Source: Lepas anatifera (taxonomy: Eukaryota; Arthropoda; Thecostraca; Lepadidae). From it: a stretch of 64,000 bases of DNA. Positions 44,048 through 55,374 of this stretch are shown one piece after another; position 1 is the first letter of the stretch, and every line of letters begins with the position of its first letter. The notes below the pieces were generated by a model, which was not told the DNA's origin, did not search any database, and saw only the letters and a list, made by a program, of their open reading frames with translations. The translations under genes and the position numbers were made by a program. The stretch lies in contig JAOTON010000051.1 of assembly GCA_034440635.1 (NCBI GenBank), positions 744,001-808,000 of the forward strand. Direction: 5' to 3'.

Positions 44048-44234
44048 GGGGATGAGGTGGCTTAGTGGATAGCACCCTTGTCTTCTAAGCCACCGGTCCC
44101 GGGTTCAAGTCCCGGCGGAGCCTCTGAATAAGTCGATCTGATCCCCAAAATCTCTTCCAACAGGGTGAGAGTTGGCAACGGCGTATGACCCTGGCAGTTG
44201 GTGCGTCGTTAAACCCCAGCAATTATTATTATTA
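44048..44234 (+). mobile_element. tRNA-derived SINE, 187 bp
   Basis: A 16-bp perfect duplication TTCGGAAACTGTGCTA (44032-44047 and 44235-44250) flanks it. The head (44054-44124) folds as a tRNA with A box TGGCTTAGTGG and B box GGTTCAAGTCC. The anticodon loop CTTCTAA has TCT, resembling tRNA-Arg. The tail has a hairpin (44177-44210) of the LINE-1/LINE-3 type, then AAACCCCAGC and (ATT)n. It inserted into LINE-3. Confidence 0.93.
44177..44210 (+). promoter_or_regulatory. SINE 3' hairpin shared with the LINEs
   Basis: AACGGCG pairs with CGTCGTT (one G-U pair), with inner ACC:GGT and the one-sided TATG loop, followed by AAACCCC and the repeat tail. Same fold as the LINE tails. Confidence 0.7.
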
Positions 44235-45469
44235 TTCGGAAACTGTGCTAATTTATATACATATCTCTGCCCAAGAAGTCGTCGCCGCATGTCTAACGGC
44301 GGTTCATTCGCTTCCACGAGCAGACTAGATATCGGAGTGGTGTGGAACGCACCTGTACAAATTCGAATAGCACTATGGTGGATTATGTTGAGGCAACGCT
44401 TTACGGGTTCATTTGCTGAATCATAAACAATGCAGGCGTAGTCCATCTTGGACCTAATAAGAGCTCTGTAGAGGATGAGTAATGTCTTACGATCAGCCCC
44501 ATAAGATGTCCGAGAAACGCATTTAAGACAGTTCAAGGACTTGAAACACCTATCTCGCAGGTTCTGTAAGTGAGCGTGATACGTTAAACGTTTGTCGAAT
44601 ATGATACCCAGGAACTTAGCTGATGTCTGGAATGGAATAGGGCTACCTTTCAATGTTATGTTCGGTTCTGGGCACAAACGACGCTTGCGGCAAAAATGAA
44701 CACCTACTGTTTTAGAAGTTGACAAGCGTAGACCGTTTTGAGAAGACCATCGATCCAAGCTATTTACAGCGAGCTGAAGCTGGCGAGAGAGTGAGGACGA
44801 ACCAGACGCCATTGTCCAGATCCCAATATCATCCACGAACAGAGAACACTTTATCGTCGGAGGTATAGCGGCAGTAGCATCATTGATAGCTAAAGCGAAG
44901 AGCCCAATACTGAGGACGCTCCCATGAGAGATGCCGTCCTCCTGGAAGAACAAATTAGAATATGTGCCACCAACTCTAACCCTAAATGTTCGCTCAGTCA
45001 AGAAGTTATGAATGAAAAATCCCATCTGGCCGCGAATCCCATACTGAAAGGCCTTTAAAATAACGCCGTGTCGCCACACAGTGTCATATGCCAAAACTAA
45101 GTCAATGAATACAGCACCGACATGACGTCTTTCCTTGAAAGCGCAGCGAATAGAGGTGTCCAAGGAGACAAGATGATCAGAGGTACTTCGACCTTTGCGA
45201 AAGCCACATTGGTCATTGTTTAAAATGTACGACTTTCTAAAAACCACGTAAACCGAACGTTGACCATCTTTTCAAACAGCTTGCACAGACAGGATGTCAG
45301 AGAGATGGGACGAAAATGAGCCGGGTCAGATCCTTCTTTACCCGGTTTCAAAAGCGGCACTATGATGGCGTTTCGCCATTCGGTAGGAAATTCAACCACT
45401 TTCCCACAAGGAGTTGAATGATGTCAACAGGGCATCCAGCGCGCACTGAGGAAAACATTTCAACATATA

Positions 45470-47135
45470 GGCTGGGGGATCGAGTTGCGCGCAGCTTCCG
45501 CCCGCGCTCTCCCTACGCCCGCGCTGATTTGGGCGCAAGTTTGCGCGTAAGCGATTCGTAGGGATGTTTGGGAGAGAGCGATCGCGCGGAGCTCCGCGCC
45601 GGCGGAGGTTAGCGCGTATCATCTGGGGCAATCCGAGGCGGCGGTGAATACTCTGGCGACCGTCGTAAATGGACGCTAAGGGTGAAATTCCCATAGAATA
45701 CAGCGCTTTTCTGGCCGTAGTAAACTCACGTCATAGGTTACAGCCTGCTGACTGCTGTACGGTGTCCGATTTCCTGGCCGACTGTGGGAGGAGGGGATGA
45801 GAGGAAGACACGGCCCCGCGCTGGGAGGTGCGGTGATGATAAAAGTGCTCGGATGGGATAAAGGGAAAAACCTTATCCGTAAACGACAATTTATAAGTGG
45901 GATTTCCAAATAAATTGTAATAAGGGCTCGATCCAGATAAATAAATAAGGGCTCGATCCAGGATCAAAGGCAGGCTCTCCAGCCCAGACTTCTTGTCCTC
46001 TTCAGCTCAGCTACCAGATGCTACAGGTTTACAGCTGGTTATACCAGTGGTGGAAGCACTGAGCCAGTGGGATGCACAAACTGGCTCTTTTTTTGGATAA
46101 TTGCATCGTCAAAAGTGTTTGTATGGATACAATATAGGTCATGGTTACTATACTAAGGCAACATCTCCGGCTAAAATCATGTGAGAACTATCTTATTAAT
46201 TTCCTGTCTTGCCTTGTAGCGAGCTCCGTCCTCAAATGTTTTCAGCTCTTTTAACGGAACTGTGTATGTGAGTGTGTGTGTCTGTGTAACAATAAACGTG
46301 TATGGCTTCAAATGAGGCATACATGTGAAACCGATATGGTTTGGCTTACTCCGAATGCGTTTTTATGTTAAGCCTAACTCAAGTCAATTTATCTGGGCAG
46401 GACACGGGCTTCACGAAACACACTTTTGCCTCGTTGTACTACGGTGTCATTGGTTTAGTCGGAGCACTGGGGAGAGATGAGCCGGGCTGGCTCCAAAAAG
46501 CCTGGCTCGGTGAGTGCATTTAGTGCCGCTTTTGCATTCCGCCTATGAATTTGGCCCCATTTTCCTTATATTTCTGCCTTTCAAACAGCACCAGATATTT
46601 AAGAATCCTCACGCTCACAGTTCAGGGAGAACTGCTCGATCGCTGGCGTTCCAGCCTCGACGAGACCGCTCAGGGATGGTGAGTAGTACGAAACGTGAGA
46701 TACGTTCTGGGGCGAACAACATTGTTTATTGGAGGGCAGTTAGCATTACGGCTGGTGATTCACGGGCACAGCTGCAGTGATCTACGTTTCTCTTCGCCTG
46801 TGTCTCTTCTGAGGATTTCCCAGTGAGATATCGGGAGTTTGTGGGCCTCGACTATTATCATAAATACATGTTTTGTCGAACGCAAGCCATATAACTTGGA
46901 TTCGCTGACATTTCCAATACCTTTTTGTTACTTTAAAACAATCATACAGGCTTCCGCACTGTCTTCCGCGCTGTTGAGAAGACACGGAAAGTTAGCGCGT
47001 AAGACGGCGAGTTACGACACTACTTCCGCCAAAACTTAGCTGCGCGCCGATGGATCCCTCCAAAAGCCCCTGCGCGCTAACTTACGCCCCCGCGCAGCTG
47101 CGCGCTGTCTACTGCGCGTCCGGATCCCCCCAGCC
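45470..47135. mobile_element. 1.67-kb TIR element inside LINE-3
   Basis: Ends are GGCTGGGGGATC and, inward from the right, GGCTGGGGGGATC. The flanking 3-bp duplication is ATA (45467-45469 and 47136-47138). Removing the element restores LINE-3 coding (PDLIHNY joined to MLKCF). A 3-bp target would fit a PIF/Harbinger-like element, but no transposase is visible and a 2-bp target cannot be fully excluded. Both subterminal regions are rich in GCGC and GCGCGCAGCT motifs. A GGGCTCGATCCAG block is duplicated near 45925-45963. Confidence 0.82.
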
Positions 47136-47915
47136 ATAGTTATGGATTAAGTCAGGCCCCTCCGCTACGCTGCGTGGGTTCCCTATCCCTGACATGAGTT
47201 ATATTAGGGAAAAAGGCGAGTTATATGAAAGATTAACTGTTGTCTTGAAGTCAACTGATCTTTGTTCCGACAGGACTTTAAGCCGCATGAACTGTAAATC
47301 CTCTCTTCTGGACTTGCAGCGTTCAGCAAAGCCATTTCCGAGAGCGCTCGCTACCTCATCTGTGTCAGAAATTTCTCTGCCTCCAACGTTTAGCACGGGA
47401 AGAGGGGTTGACTTAGACCTCCCTTCTATGCGTCTGATTTGGGAGAATACCTGTATGAGTGGAGTTGTTCTGTTCAGCCTCCCACAAAGTCACGCCACGA
47501 CTTTCTCTTTGCTAGACGTATGGTTCGTCTGCAAATCGCTCGCGCTCGCCTTAACTCAATTAAGTGGGATTGTGTAGAGTTGCTCTTGAAACGCCTGTAA
47601 GCCCTCCGGCGTGAACGCATCGCATTACGGCACTCGTCTGTCCACCAAGGTACCGGGGGGCGGCGAGGTTTGCCAGACGTTCTGGGAATGGACGCGTGGG
47701 CCGCATTTAAGAGAAGTGTAGAAAACTGTTCAATTGTGAGCACCTCCGCACTTGAGATGCTCTCAAAGGAGCTCTCCAGCAAAGACCGAAATTTTGGCAT
47801 ATCTGCCTTGCGGAAGTTCCATCGTTGAGGCCTTCTTCCGAGTAATGCCGCGTTTTCACAATCTAGAAAGATAGAAAAATGATTGCTTCCCATTGGGTCG
47901 CCGCCCACAGCAGGG
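47136..47915 (-). pseudogene. LINE-3 endonuclease C-terminus and linker
   Basis: The minus strand encodes GSNHFSIFL (the SDHxPI block, Asp lost), RWNFRKADMPKF, a PPVPWWTDECR block and basic RRAYRRFKS sequence. All are conserved with LINE-1 (SRWNLRRADW, PVPWWNHECR). It then runs as a linker to NSPFSL and AEGPDLIHNY at the TIR-element junction. At least two frame breaks are present. It is truncated at the 5' side where GGCATTTTTTAA-type repeat sequence begins. Confidence 0.85.
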
Positions 47916-48025
47916 CATTTTTTAAGGAAAAATTAGTGGGGGGCATTTCTTGTGCTGGCAATTATAGTGTCTTTTGGGGATCAAAATCCCATTTGGAGGC
48001 GGGGGGGAGTACAACTTAGAGGCGT

Positions 48026-48790
48026 CAGTGTTCGCGCATTGACGGGGTCTAGCCACCTTCGCATTGACGGGGGCTGTACCCCCCCTAAGATCTCGAGAAC
48101 CACGGTAGGTAGCAAAACGGTAAACGGTGTTGGCTGCCCATCCACTTCTCCATCAAACATTCGACCATTTTGTAGGTCACATTTAGGTCACGGAGGTCAA
48201 ACATGCCCGCCATAGGGATAACATGTAAATTCAGTTTTTCGGGAATTACATCTGACAAGTAAGATAGAGCAAAACGACTTGAACCATATGAATCCTCTTA
48301 GAAGCCGAATCGAATGATATATAATTTGACCTTGCTAGGTCAATCAGATTTGACCTGACCTGATGTCGGTCGGGTCAATTATATAAAATGCATATCATTA
48401 GAACCGAAAGCCCGGCGATCTAATGCAGTAAAACAAATGGTCTATCACCATCCGTTACTGGTTTTCCGAAAACCATTTTTCCATGTATTTCAATGGAGAG
48501 GTCTGCCTCGTACCTGACCTTAGGTCATCGATATCAAAATACCGGAACATATGTTAGAGAACTCGGTGGGGCCATTATGTGATATGAGTTTCAATCGGAT
48601 AAGTTCACCCTGCCGACTTATGCTATCTTAAATTTTTTGAGGTCGGTCACTTGACCTGTACTGTGACCTGACCTGAGATGACCTAACCTTAAAATTTTCA
48701 GTTGTAAAATGATGAGAAAAAGTTACCAGACGCGGCGCACGCGCCGCGTTTTCTGTTCCGAAAAACCCGAGGGGGCGTCGTGTGTTAAAA
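48026..48790. mobile_element. AGGTCA-rich MITE, close relative of the 19589 copy
   Basis: The left end GCGCATTGACGGGG and the repeat of GCATTGACGGGGG 30 bp on match the 19589 copy. AGATCTCGAGAACCACG, GAATCGAATGATATATA and CCTTAGGTCATCG are shared in order. The right end is TGTGTTAA near 48795. It contains no LINE, so it represents the uninterrupted interior. Confidence 0.85.
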
Positions 48791-48799
48791 AATGTTTCC

Positions 48800-49190
48800 C
48801 GATTTTTGTGTTTTTCCATCTTCTAAAGACTATAGATTCTGCCCAGGGCTGCCAGTTTTTTCGGCGGAAAAAACGCCAAACGGAGTTATAAAAACGTCCA
48901 AAAAGGGGTCATTTTTCACAAAATGGCCAAATAAATACCACAAACCCAGATTTGAGGCTAAAACGACCAGAAAAGCTACCTGTATCACCGTTTAAAACTA
49001 ATTGTTGACGGTTTGATATTGACTTGACGCAGTATTCTTTTTTTAGCACACTACCCATTTAGTAGGAAGCCAGGAGTGCCCTTCCAGTCCCGCGTGGCCA
49101 TTAAATGATTTCATCCACAGAACCAGAAAATGTTTTAGCATCATCAATTATCTTGGTCACACCACTCCCCGCTAACATTTAATATTTTTC
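48800..49190. repeat. outer repeat with an empty MITE target
   Basis: Homologous in reverse to 28152-28340 followed directly by 19330-19584. The junction holds a single TTAA (48992-48995) where the other locus has the MITE. Confidence 0.85.
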
Positions 49191-49223
49191 ATGTTTTTCC
49201 AACTATGAATTTTTGCTCTCGAA

Positions 49224-49360
49224 CAGTGGTGGATCTAGGATTTTGATAATTGGGGGAGGGTGGAGCCTCAGAGGATGCACTTTTCCGCCAACTTTTCACC
49301 CAAAGGGCGCCTATAGTATCGCATGCCTCGCATCCGGTGTTTGGTGGCCGTCATTTTTTA
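49224..49360 (+). mobile_element. hAT-like terminus (second subfamily)
   Basis: CAGTGGTGGATCTAGGATTT and the following CTTTTCACCCAAAGGGCGCC match 60128-60240. The partner end was not found. Confidence 0.5.
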
Positions 49361-49804
49361 TCGTATTTTTTACAAAGTTCTATCCCTCCCTCTCACCACC
49401 ACATTAGTTTTTGCTGCTGTTGTTTTTCTTTTTCGGTGTCGAAGCATCTTTTCAAGAGCAGAGAAGGCCAAAAGAAGACATATTTATACAAGGGACAAAC
49501 CAAAAATAGCCTAGATGCCAGCTACTAGAAAAAGGGCCAAAAAAGGCCAGATTCCAAGAAAGTACCAAGAAATCGCGGGACCAAACACAACAAAAGGAAA
49601 AAATTGAGATATTTGACCGATAAACTATTTTCTTATTTTTCTTCATGAGTGTGGCAAGGTAAGTAAATTCCTAAAATATCGAACGCAAGTGGTTTATAGT
49701 GTAAATTGAGACAAGCTTTTACGTGCATACATACGTACTATGGTGTGTGAATGTTGCTGTCAAAATCCTCTTGAGAATTGTCATGCAAAAACTAGTTCAT
49801 AATT
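49361..49804. other. no recognised gene
   Basis: Composition-driven short frames only. Confidence 0.4.
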
Positions 49805-49870
49805 TTTGGGGCTTATTGACGCACCATCGGTCAGGGTCATATAGCGTCTCTAACCCTTTCCCTGTTGGAA
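49805..49870 (-). mobile_element. truncated LINE/SINE tail with hairpin
   Basis: In the element sense GACGC pairs with GCGTC (49818-49822 and 49844-49848), with inner ACC:GGT, followed by AATAAGCCCC. The stem sequence differs from LINE-1 at two base pairs that remain complementary. Confidence 0.65.
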
Positions 49871-50024
49871 ATGTTTATCGGGAGCCAGTTTGATGATTCT
49901 GACGAAGGGGTGTGGCCCAATATATGATTTATCCCAATTTTCAACATCAATGAATCGATTAGAAAGGCCAAGTAACAACTTATCAACTTTACAGAAAAAG
50001 AATGAGTTCAGTAATCTCACTAAA

Positions 50025-52517
50025 GGGGAAAGTGGGGGAATTCGGACCACTTAATTTCGAAACACTCTACAAATGTTTTTTCTTGATTTAGATTTAATTA
50101 GATTATGTCTTGTCGACAGCCGGACATTTAGTTACAGCTCTGTGTAGTAAGATTTTGTGAAACTGAACTTATCTTTTATGGAAGTGACAAAAGATGAGAC
50201 AATGTCAAAATTTGATCTTCAAAAATCACGGGGTAAATCGGACCACCCCTGGTCCAAATTACCCCACCGCTGTTCCGCATCACCCCGCCTAACATTGTCG
50301 GCAAAAGCATATAACTACGGACATTTTTTGGGGTTGAAATGAAACAAGGCTTGCTGAATCAAACGCTGTATTGCTTGTATTAATCACAAGAACAAACCAC
50401 AGGATGTTTAGTGCAGTACGACACTACCGTATGGTCTACCTATTTCACACAGCCCACATATCACAGGATTATTTGTACAAAAAGTACTTCGGTAAAAATG
50501 TATCTATTCACGTTAAACAGTTTTTCGATGTCCACCCGGTCTCATCGCGATTGAAAATCCGCTGCGGTGGAAATTTTTCACTGTCTAGTTCTTTCTCTAA
50601 CACGTTAAGAAACACTTCCCCATCATGACTCTGTTGAACGCCCTCGCCCTAGCTGCAGATGTCGCTTCCGGTAATCTGAGTGTAATGTTTGGATTTCGCC
50701 CCGAAAACCCCTCCAGCCAGTCCTTGCCTGGGAGACCAGTTTCCCTGTTGAAGTTGTGCGTTATATAATTTCTTTCTGCCAACTGAAATGCCAAGAAGCG
50801 GACATCCCTTTGAGCCAATACAAAGAAGCACGCTTTCATTTTAGCCCTCGCTCCAGTGAGGGGTGTTTGAACATCTCCTTGGGTTTTTCGGCGCGGTCGT
50901 ACTTGGCACACCTTATCCTTGATCCATTCCGCAACTTTCCTAAAAATTTTGAGGTTGGGTCATCTCAGGTCACGTCACCAGTGCAGGTCAAGTGACCTCA
51001 CCTCCAAAAATGTTTAAGGTGGCATAAGTAAGTAATGGGCAAAAGTAAGAAATGGCATAAGTAAGAAGTGAATCTATTGGATTGAAACTTATAGTACATA
51101 ATGGTCCCACCGGTTTCTTCAAAATGTGCTCCGATATTTTTCATATCGATGGCCTATGGTCAAGTACGGACCATGACCTCTCCATTGGAAATACATGGGA
51201 AAAACAAATTGGACTGTATTTGGGTAGATACGGCAAGGAATACGTTCTTATTCTCCAAATCGTATTATTATGGGCCCCTTTCCAGGCTCATGTTGCAATT
51301 TTTCCTGTGACCTCTTAGAGGTCATCTGGGGCCACTGACGCAGTTTTCAGACTTAGGTCAATAACTTTGCATAAAATGATGATACAGCTTTTATTTTGAT
51401 ATGATTGCGTTCAGATTGTTATTGCGAGTCGATTGATATGCATACCGACTATGTTAGGTTAAAAAGCGACCTTGACCTGACCTGAGGTCAGGTCATTTTT
51501 GTGTTTTGACCTAGCATAGTCATATTATACATCATTTGATTTTCCGTGACGAGAGGAAGCGAATGGTGCTTAACAAATGATTCTGACTCGACTCTATCAG
51601 ATGCTAGAGCCCGAAAACTTTACTCAAAATGTCATTTTGTTTGACCCGTCATTACCTCAATATTGACCTGAGCCAAAACGTGACTGATATAGTTTCGTTC
51701 TGAATTTTTCTTATGAGCTATCCACCAGCGGTCGTTTTTGCTATCCCGCAAGGGGCCGAGTTCGAGGGTGTGTTCAAACACTCCCCCCACCAGGGCTAAG
51801 GTGGTTCGTAGGCTCACCGGGGCGCGGGTCAGGATGTGTTCGACCTCCTCTCTTGTACTTCATTGAGTACTGCGTTCATGCCGGATATCTTTTTCTGGAT
51901 GGCGTCTGGAAATTGAAGTTCCTTCTGCTTCCTGATTGTAGACCTTGATGCATTATGTGACTTCGTTGCTTTTGAAATTTTTACCTGATTTTCCATATTT
52001 TGGCGCGTTTTTTGGTCCTGGGCCTTCGTATTCTTTCTGCACTTCCGTGGCGTCGCTGAAAACTAGAAAACCAATATCGCTTTCACTTTTCTCGTCAATA
52101 CATACCAACACTTATTTCCTATATGCCACAATTTGGACATTGGGGTAACCCGGACTACCTGTGGTACGGCTTGTCGCCGTGGGGAATACATTCAGGTTAT
52201 CACAAGAATAGCTATAAATTCCGAGAGGCTAAACTAAATTGCCCCAAAAGCACCTGAATGATATTTGCAAACATTATAAAATGTCATCAAGAAGATGTCA
52301 TTTCATGACCACCTATTTTAAGATCAAAAATGCAAAAATCAAAATTTCTTACCTGGAGATTTTCTCCTGCGTCGCAGTTCAACCAAGCTAAAAATGGAAG
52401 CTCCCCATCCGACGACAGATGTAGATTATGTATTTCCCACCTGGTGACAACGTTAGAAAATGCGGTAACAAGGGTGTGCCGAATTGCCCCGGTGGTCCAG
52501 ATTCCCCCACTTTCCCC
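50025..52517. mobile_element. 2.5-kb TIR element, TA target likely
   Basis: 26-bp inverted ends (50025-50050 and 52492-52517; 24 of 26 match) begin GGGGAAAGTGGGGGAAT. TA lies next to both ends with two extra A on the left. The interior repeats GGACCAC-type sequence near 50235, encodes no transposase, and contains an AGGTCA-rich MITE. Confidence 0.78.
50842..51835. mobile_element. AGGTCA-rich MITE nested in the TIR element
   Basis: The left end (CCCTCGCTCCAGTGAGGGG, then CTTGGGTTTTTCGG) resembles the right end of the 24778-25965 MITE. The right end in reverse (CACCTTAGCCCTGGTGGGGG) resembles its left. It contains runs of AGGTCA/TGACCT near 50950-51000, 51300 and 51470-51510. TTAA is degraded at both edges. 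Confidence 0.65.
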
Positions 52518-52519
52518 TA

Positions 52520-53396
52520 CACTGAAAAAGTACGCCAGAAATTCGATTTTTCTACGGTGCCAAAATCCAATCTTCTTTCGGTGAATATCTTACACCCGAT
52601 ATTTTTAGATTGAGAAGCGTAAAATGTCATGAAACGAATAATAAAACCCCTTCTCGTGGGTGATGAAAATATCAACTACCAAAAGTACGCCATTTTTAGG
52701 ATTATTTTTACGGTGCCAAAATCAACTCCTCTTTCCAGCATTGTTCCACAACCCATTTTACACCGATGTAATGCAAAAATGCATGTGTTTTGAGGGAATA
52801 TTATTATACCACTGGAGTAAAAAGATTGTCAGCTAAACCGGAACAGTGTAAACTGGAAGTGAGGGAGTAAAAATAGATTAAAATGTGAAATTCCTCGCGT
52901 AGAAAAATCTTTGCAAGGTGCAAAATGAACCCGTTACGTTACATTACATTACATTACATTGCTGCTGAAAAGAAACACCGATTAAAAAAACGACCCGGTT
53001 TATTCTCATCGAGCGTTTGAGGTCAGTTTACTCTGATTAGGCTGATTAATATACACTCTAAAAACATACACTGCAACGGAGATGTGGGATTGTGAGCTGC
53101 TGGAGAGTTATAACAGGATTATAACAGGAGAGTTTTAAATATTTGTTTTCATAATTGCTTCTAATAATCGAAATAGGTACCTTTAACTTGCACTCCAATC
53201 TGGAACAATATTTGAATCAGCCTTCAATCACTACAATAATTTAGTTCCTCTTTGCACAAACATCACTAGGTTTATGTTTTTGTCTAAGACCTCCTCGTTT
53301 TACACTTCGCAACTTTTCCTCTTTCATATCCGCTTACCACTGCATCATTTCCACTCATCACCGCGGATCACCTCTTTGAGGCACTGCACAACTTTC
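52520..53396. other. short duplicated block and microsatellite, no gene
   Basis: AAAAGTACGCCA..ACGGTGCCAAAATC is repeated at about 52526 and 52680 (period about 154). A (ATTAC)n tract lies at about 52937-52962. Confidence 0.6.
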
Positions 53397-53400
53397 TTAA

Positions 53401-54000
53401 CACGCGCACTGGAGGGGGTCTCGGAGGCCAGCCCCCACCTATTTTTCTGAGGTGGCCGGAGAACCGTTCATGGCCAAAAACGATAACTTTACCTAGCTGA
53501 TGGCCTCTGTGACTTGTTACTAAATCTGATTTAAGCAATGATCACCCACCATTGGTTAGCTTATACCCTGAAGAGCACCCAGTGAAAAATTAGAATGTTT
53601 TTAAATTTTAAATTTAAAGAGGAGGTCACAAGGTCACGAGGTCAAAACCTGACCTGAAAGAAAAGTTTTTTATTTTTTCTTATATGAACCGATGTGGTTA
53701 TCTTTTATCCAGCGATATCCATACAAATCAATTTAGATCAGCCACTTTTAAGAGATGAAATCATTTCTGATTCAATGTTTGTGTTAGCTTTGAAACCTTC
53801 ATGACCTCTATCTGGTGACCTCTTTGACCTTTTGACCTGAAAATAGGCCCAATTGTTCTTTTGTGTAGAGGGCCTTGAGTAAAGGTTTGGTGGAAATCTG
53901 AGGAGTGGGTCATGTTGGACTGGACGATCTGTCCTGGAATGACCCATCTATATCCCGAGAGTGGCTAAGGAAAAGCATCGCTACGGGGGTGGGTGGGTGG
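53401..54000. mobile_element. AGGTCA-bearing MITE, right end unclear
   Basis: After TTAA (53397-53400) comes CACGCGCACTGGAGGGGGTC, then CCCCACCTATTT and GGAGAACCGTTC as in the 41150 copy. AGGTCA/TGACCT hexamers cluster at 53620-53660 and 53800-53840. The right end is lost near a G-rich run at about 54000. Confidence 0.6.
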
Positions 54001-54829
54001 GGGGGGGGGTTGAAATCCCTTTACTGTTGGGAAAAGGGCACATTCGATATCTGTGCTGGAGTACTATTGGATATGTTTAATTCAAGTGAAAATATAGGTT
54101 ATCACTACCTCACCACTGTGCATCCAGGCTCTTGTGGAAAATCCTTGACGACGTCCTGGATGCCGGACAAAGATAGGTATATAAACGATTCATATCAGGC
54201 CCATTGAGGCAATTCAAAAGCTCTTTGCTATTTGTTGCACTTAGCTAGAATGTTTTCATCTTCGTTTCTTCTCCACGACTAGACTAACCTCCACGCGTCG
54301 TGATCAACACTCTGTGGAATGCAGAACTGCAACGCGGTGGTTCAAGCTCAGAACTGTAGCGAAAACAAAATGGCACGGTTCTACCCACGTGTTAGTTATA
54401 GTAAAAAAATATCTTCTTATATCATAGAAACACACTCAAAAGAAAATCAGAGGAATGAAAACATTACTTTAGCGTAAATTAGCAAATGTCTCGTTTTAAT
54501 CTATTGGCAGAATTGTTTCACCACAGGAGAGTAAGACTATTCTTGAGGCAGTTTGCGAGTTCCATAAAAATACTCTGCAGAATGCATATACTTATAAATT
54601 TATCCCTTTGCATTTTCAGCACGAATGGAACTATCCCATGCTAAAATAGCACAGATATTAAATTACCACACGCCTGTAATGTTACACTTTTAATGCTGAA
54701 ATTAAGGCAGTTGTCAATAGATTTACTAAAAATTCTAGACAAATGCTTAAAAATTGGGTACTTTTAGGACTAGACAGATTGGAATTCTACGCTCGAGGTG
54801 TTGTTTTTTTCAGTGTATAGTTTACGTAT
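54001..54829. other. no recognised feature
   Basis: Short frames only. Confidence 0.4.
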
Positions 54830-54985
54830 GCTCACGTCACAATAATAAATACATAGGTTGAGCACTTCACACCGCCACGCCAGCAACCAGTCTGACGCGC
54901 TTTGCCTACGCCGTGTCCCGCCTAATCCACGAACGAGCGCCCACAACTCACCACTGGCCACGTATGAAATGAGAGCATCGTCATC
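54830..54985. repeat. dispersed repeat, inverse of 18150-18300
   Basis: Shares the segments listed for 18150-18300. It is interrupted on its right by a LINE tail at a (CAT)n run. Confidence 0.8.
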
Positions 54986-55045
54986 ATCATCATAGTTGGA
55001 GTTTAGGGGCGCGCCGACATCATAGGTCATATGACGCCCATGAGA
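54978..55045 (-). mobile_element. LINE tail with hairpin and (ATG)n end
   Basis: On the minus strand GGGCGT pairs with GCGCCC (one wobble), inner ACC with GGC, then TAAACTCC and ATGATGATGATG. The 5' extent, beyond about 55045, is not recognisable. Confidence 0.65.
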
Positions 55046-55374
55046 GGGCATCATGCAATCCCACGGTTCTGGCTGGGACGTGGGCTTCTGGACGGAAATG
55101 GAACACGATGTTCGATTGGTTGTAGGCTATCTCTAGCGTTAGGATTAGTTGGGGCTGCTTTGCCGGGATTTCCCGTAACTACGCACTTTGTTTCGTTTTT
55201 GCACGATGGAGTAGATAGCTACTGTTGGAAATATGTTGACACAATTTTGGACTGTCAATTTGGGACGAGCAATAGAACAAAATCATTATTATTAGGCGGT
55301 ATCTTCTTGTTTTCGTTAGGCGAGTTTGTGTTTGTTCAATTTTGAGGCATCTCTTGTCTATCAGAAGCCGTTTC
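55046..55374. other. no recognised gene
   Basis: May be the body of the adjacent truncated retroelement. No motif. Confidence 0.35.

Larger units (their letters stand above)
42955..45469 (-). pseudogene. LINE-3 ORF2, RT to C-terminus
   Basis: RT starts just inside the TIR-element junction (YMLKCFPQCALDALL) and continues to CGFRKGRSTSDHL. It then has motif A FIDLVLAYDTVW, motif B SHGSVLS and motif C LFVDDIGIW with both catalytic Asp residues. A frameshift or stop lies near 45248. The frame enters the SINE after KLAQFPN and resumes beyond it at HPTYSAVFS. RNase H is recognisable at about 43430-43780 (FYTDG then a stop, DDTGVGCSF, and WVPSHVGIEG), with stops and probable deletions between. The C-terminal knuckle CRRCLEPLSVRHVLVSC is at 42955-43317. 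Compared with LINE-1 the order is the same but decay is heavier. Confidence 0.87.
42663..47915 (-). mobile_element. LINE-3: I-superfamily LINE with two insertions
   Basis: This minus-strand LINE is related to LINE-1 and 5'-truncated within the endonuclease near 47915. The 3' end carries the conserved hairpin and an AATC repeat (42664-42690). It is interrupted by a SINE (44048-44234) and a TIR element (45470-47135). Both can be removed exactly to restore LINE reading frames. Confidence 0.9.

Noticed and set aside
44054..44124. A genuine tRNA-Arg(TCT) gene
   Set aside because: The head continues into a LINE-type tail with (ATT)n and a 16-bp target duplication and sits inside a LINE, so it is a SINE.
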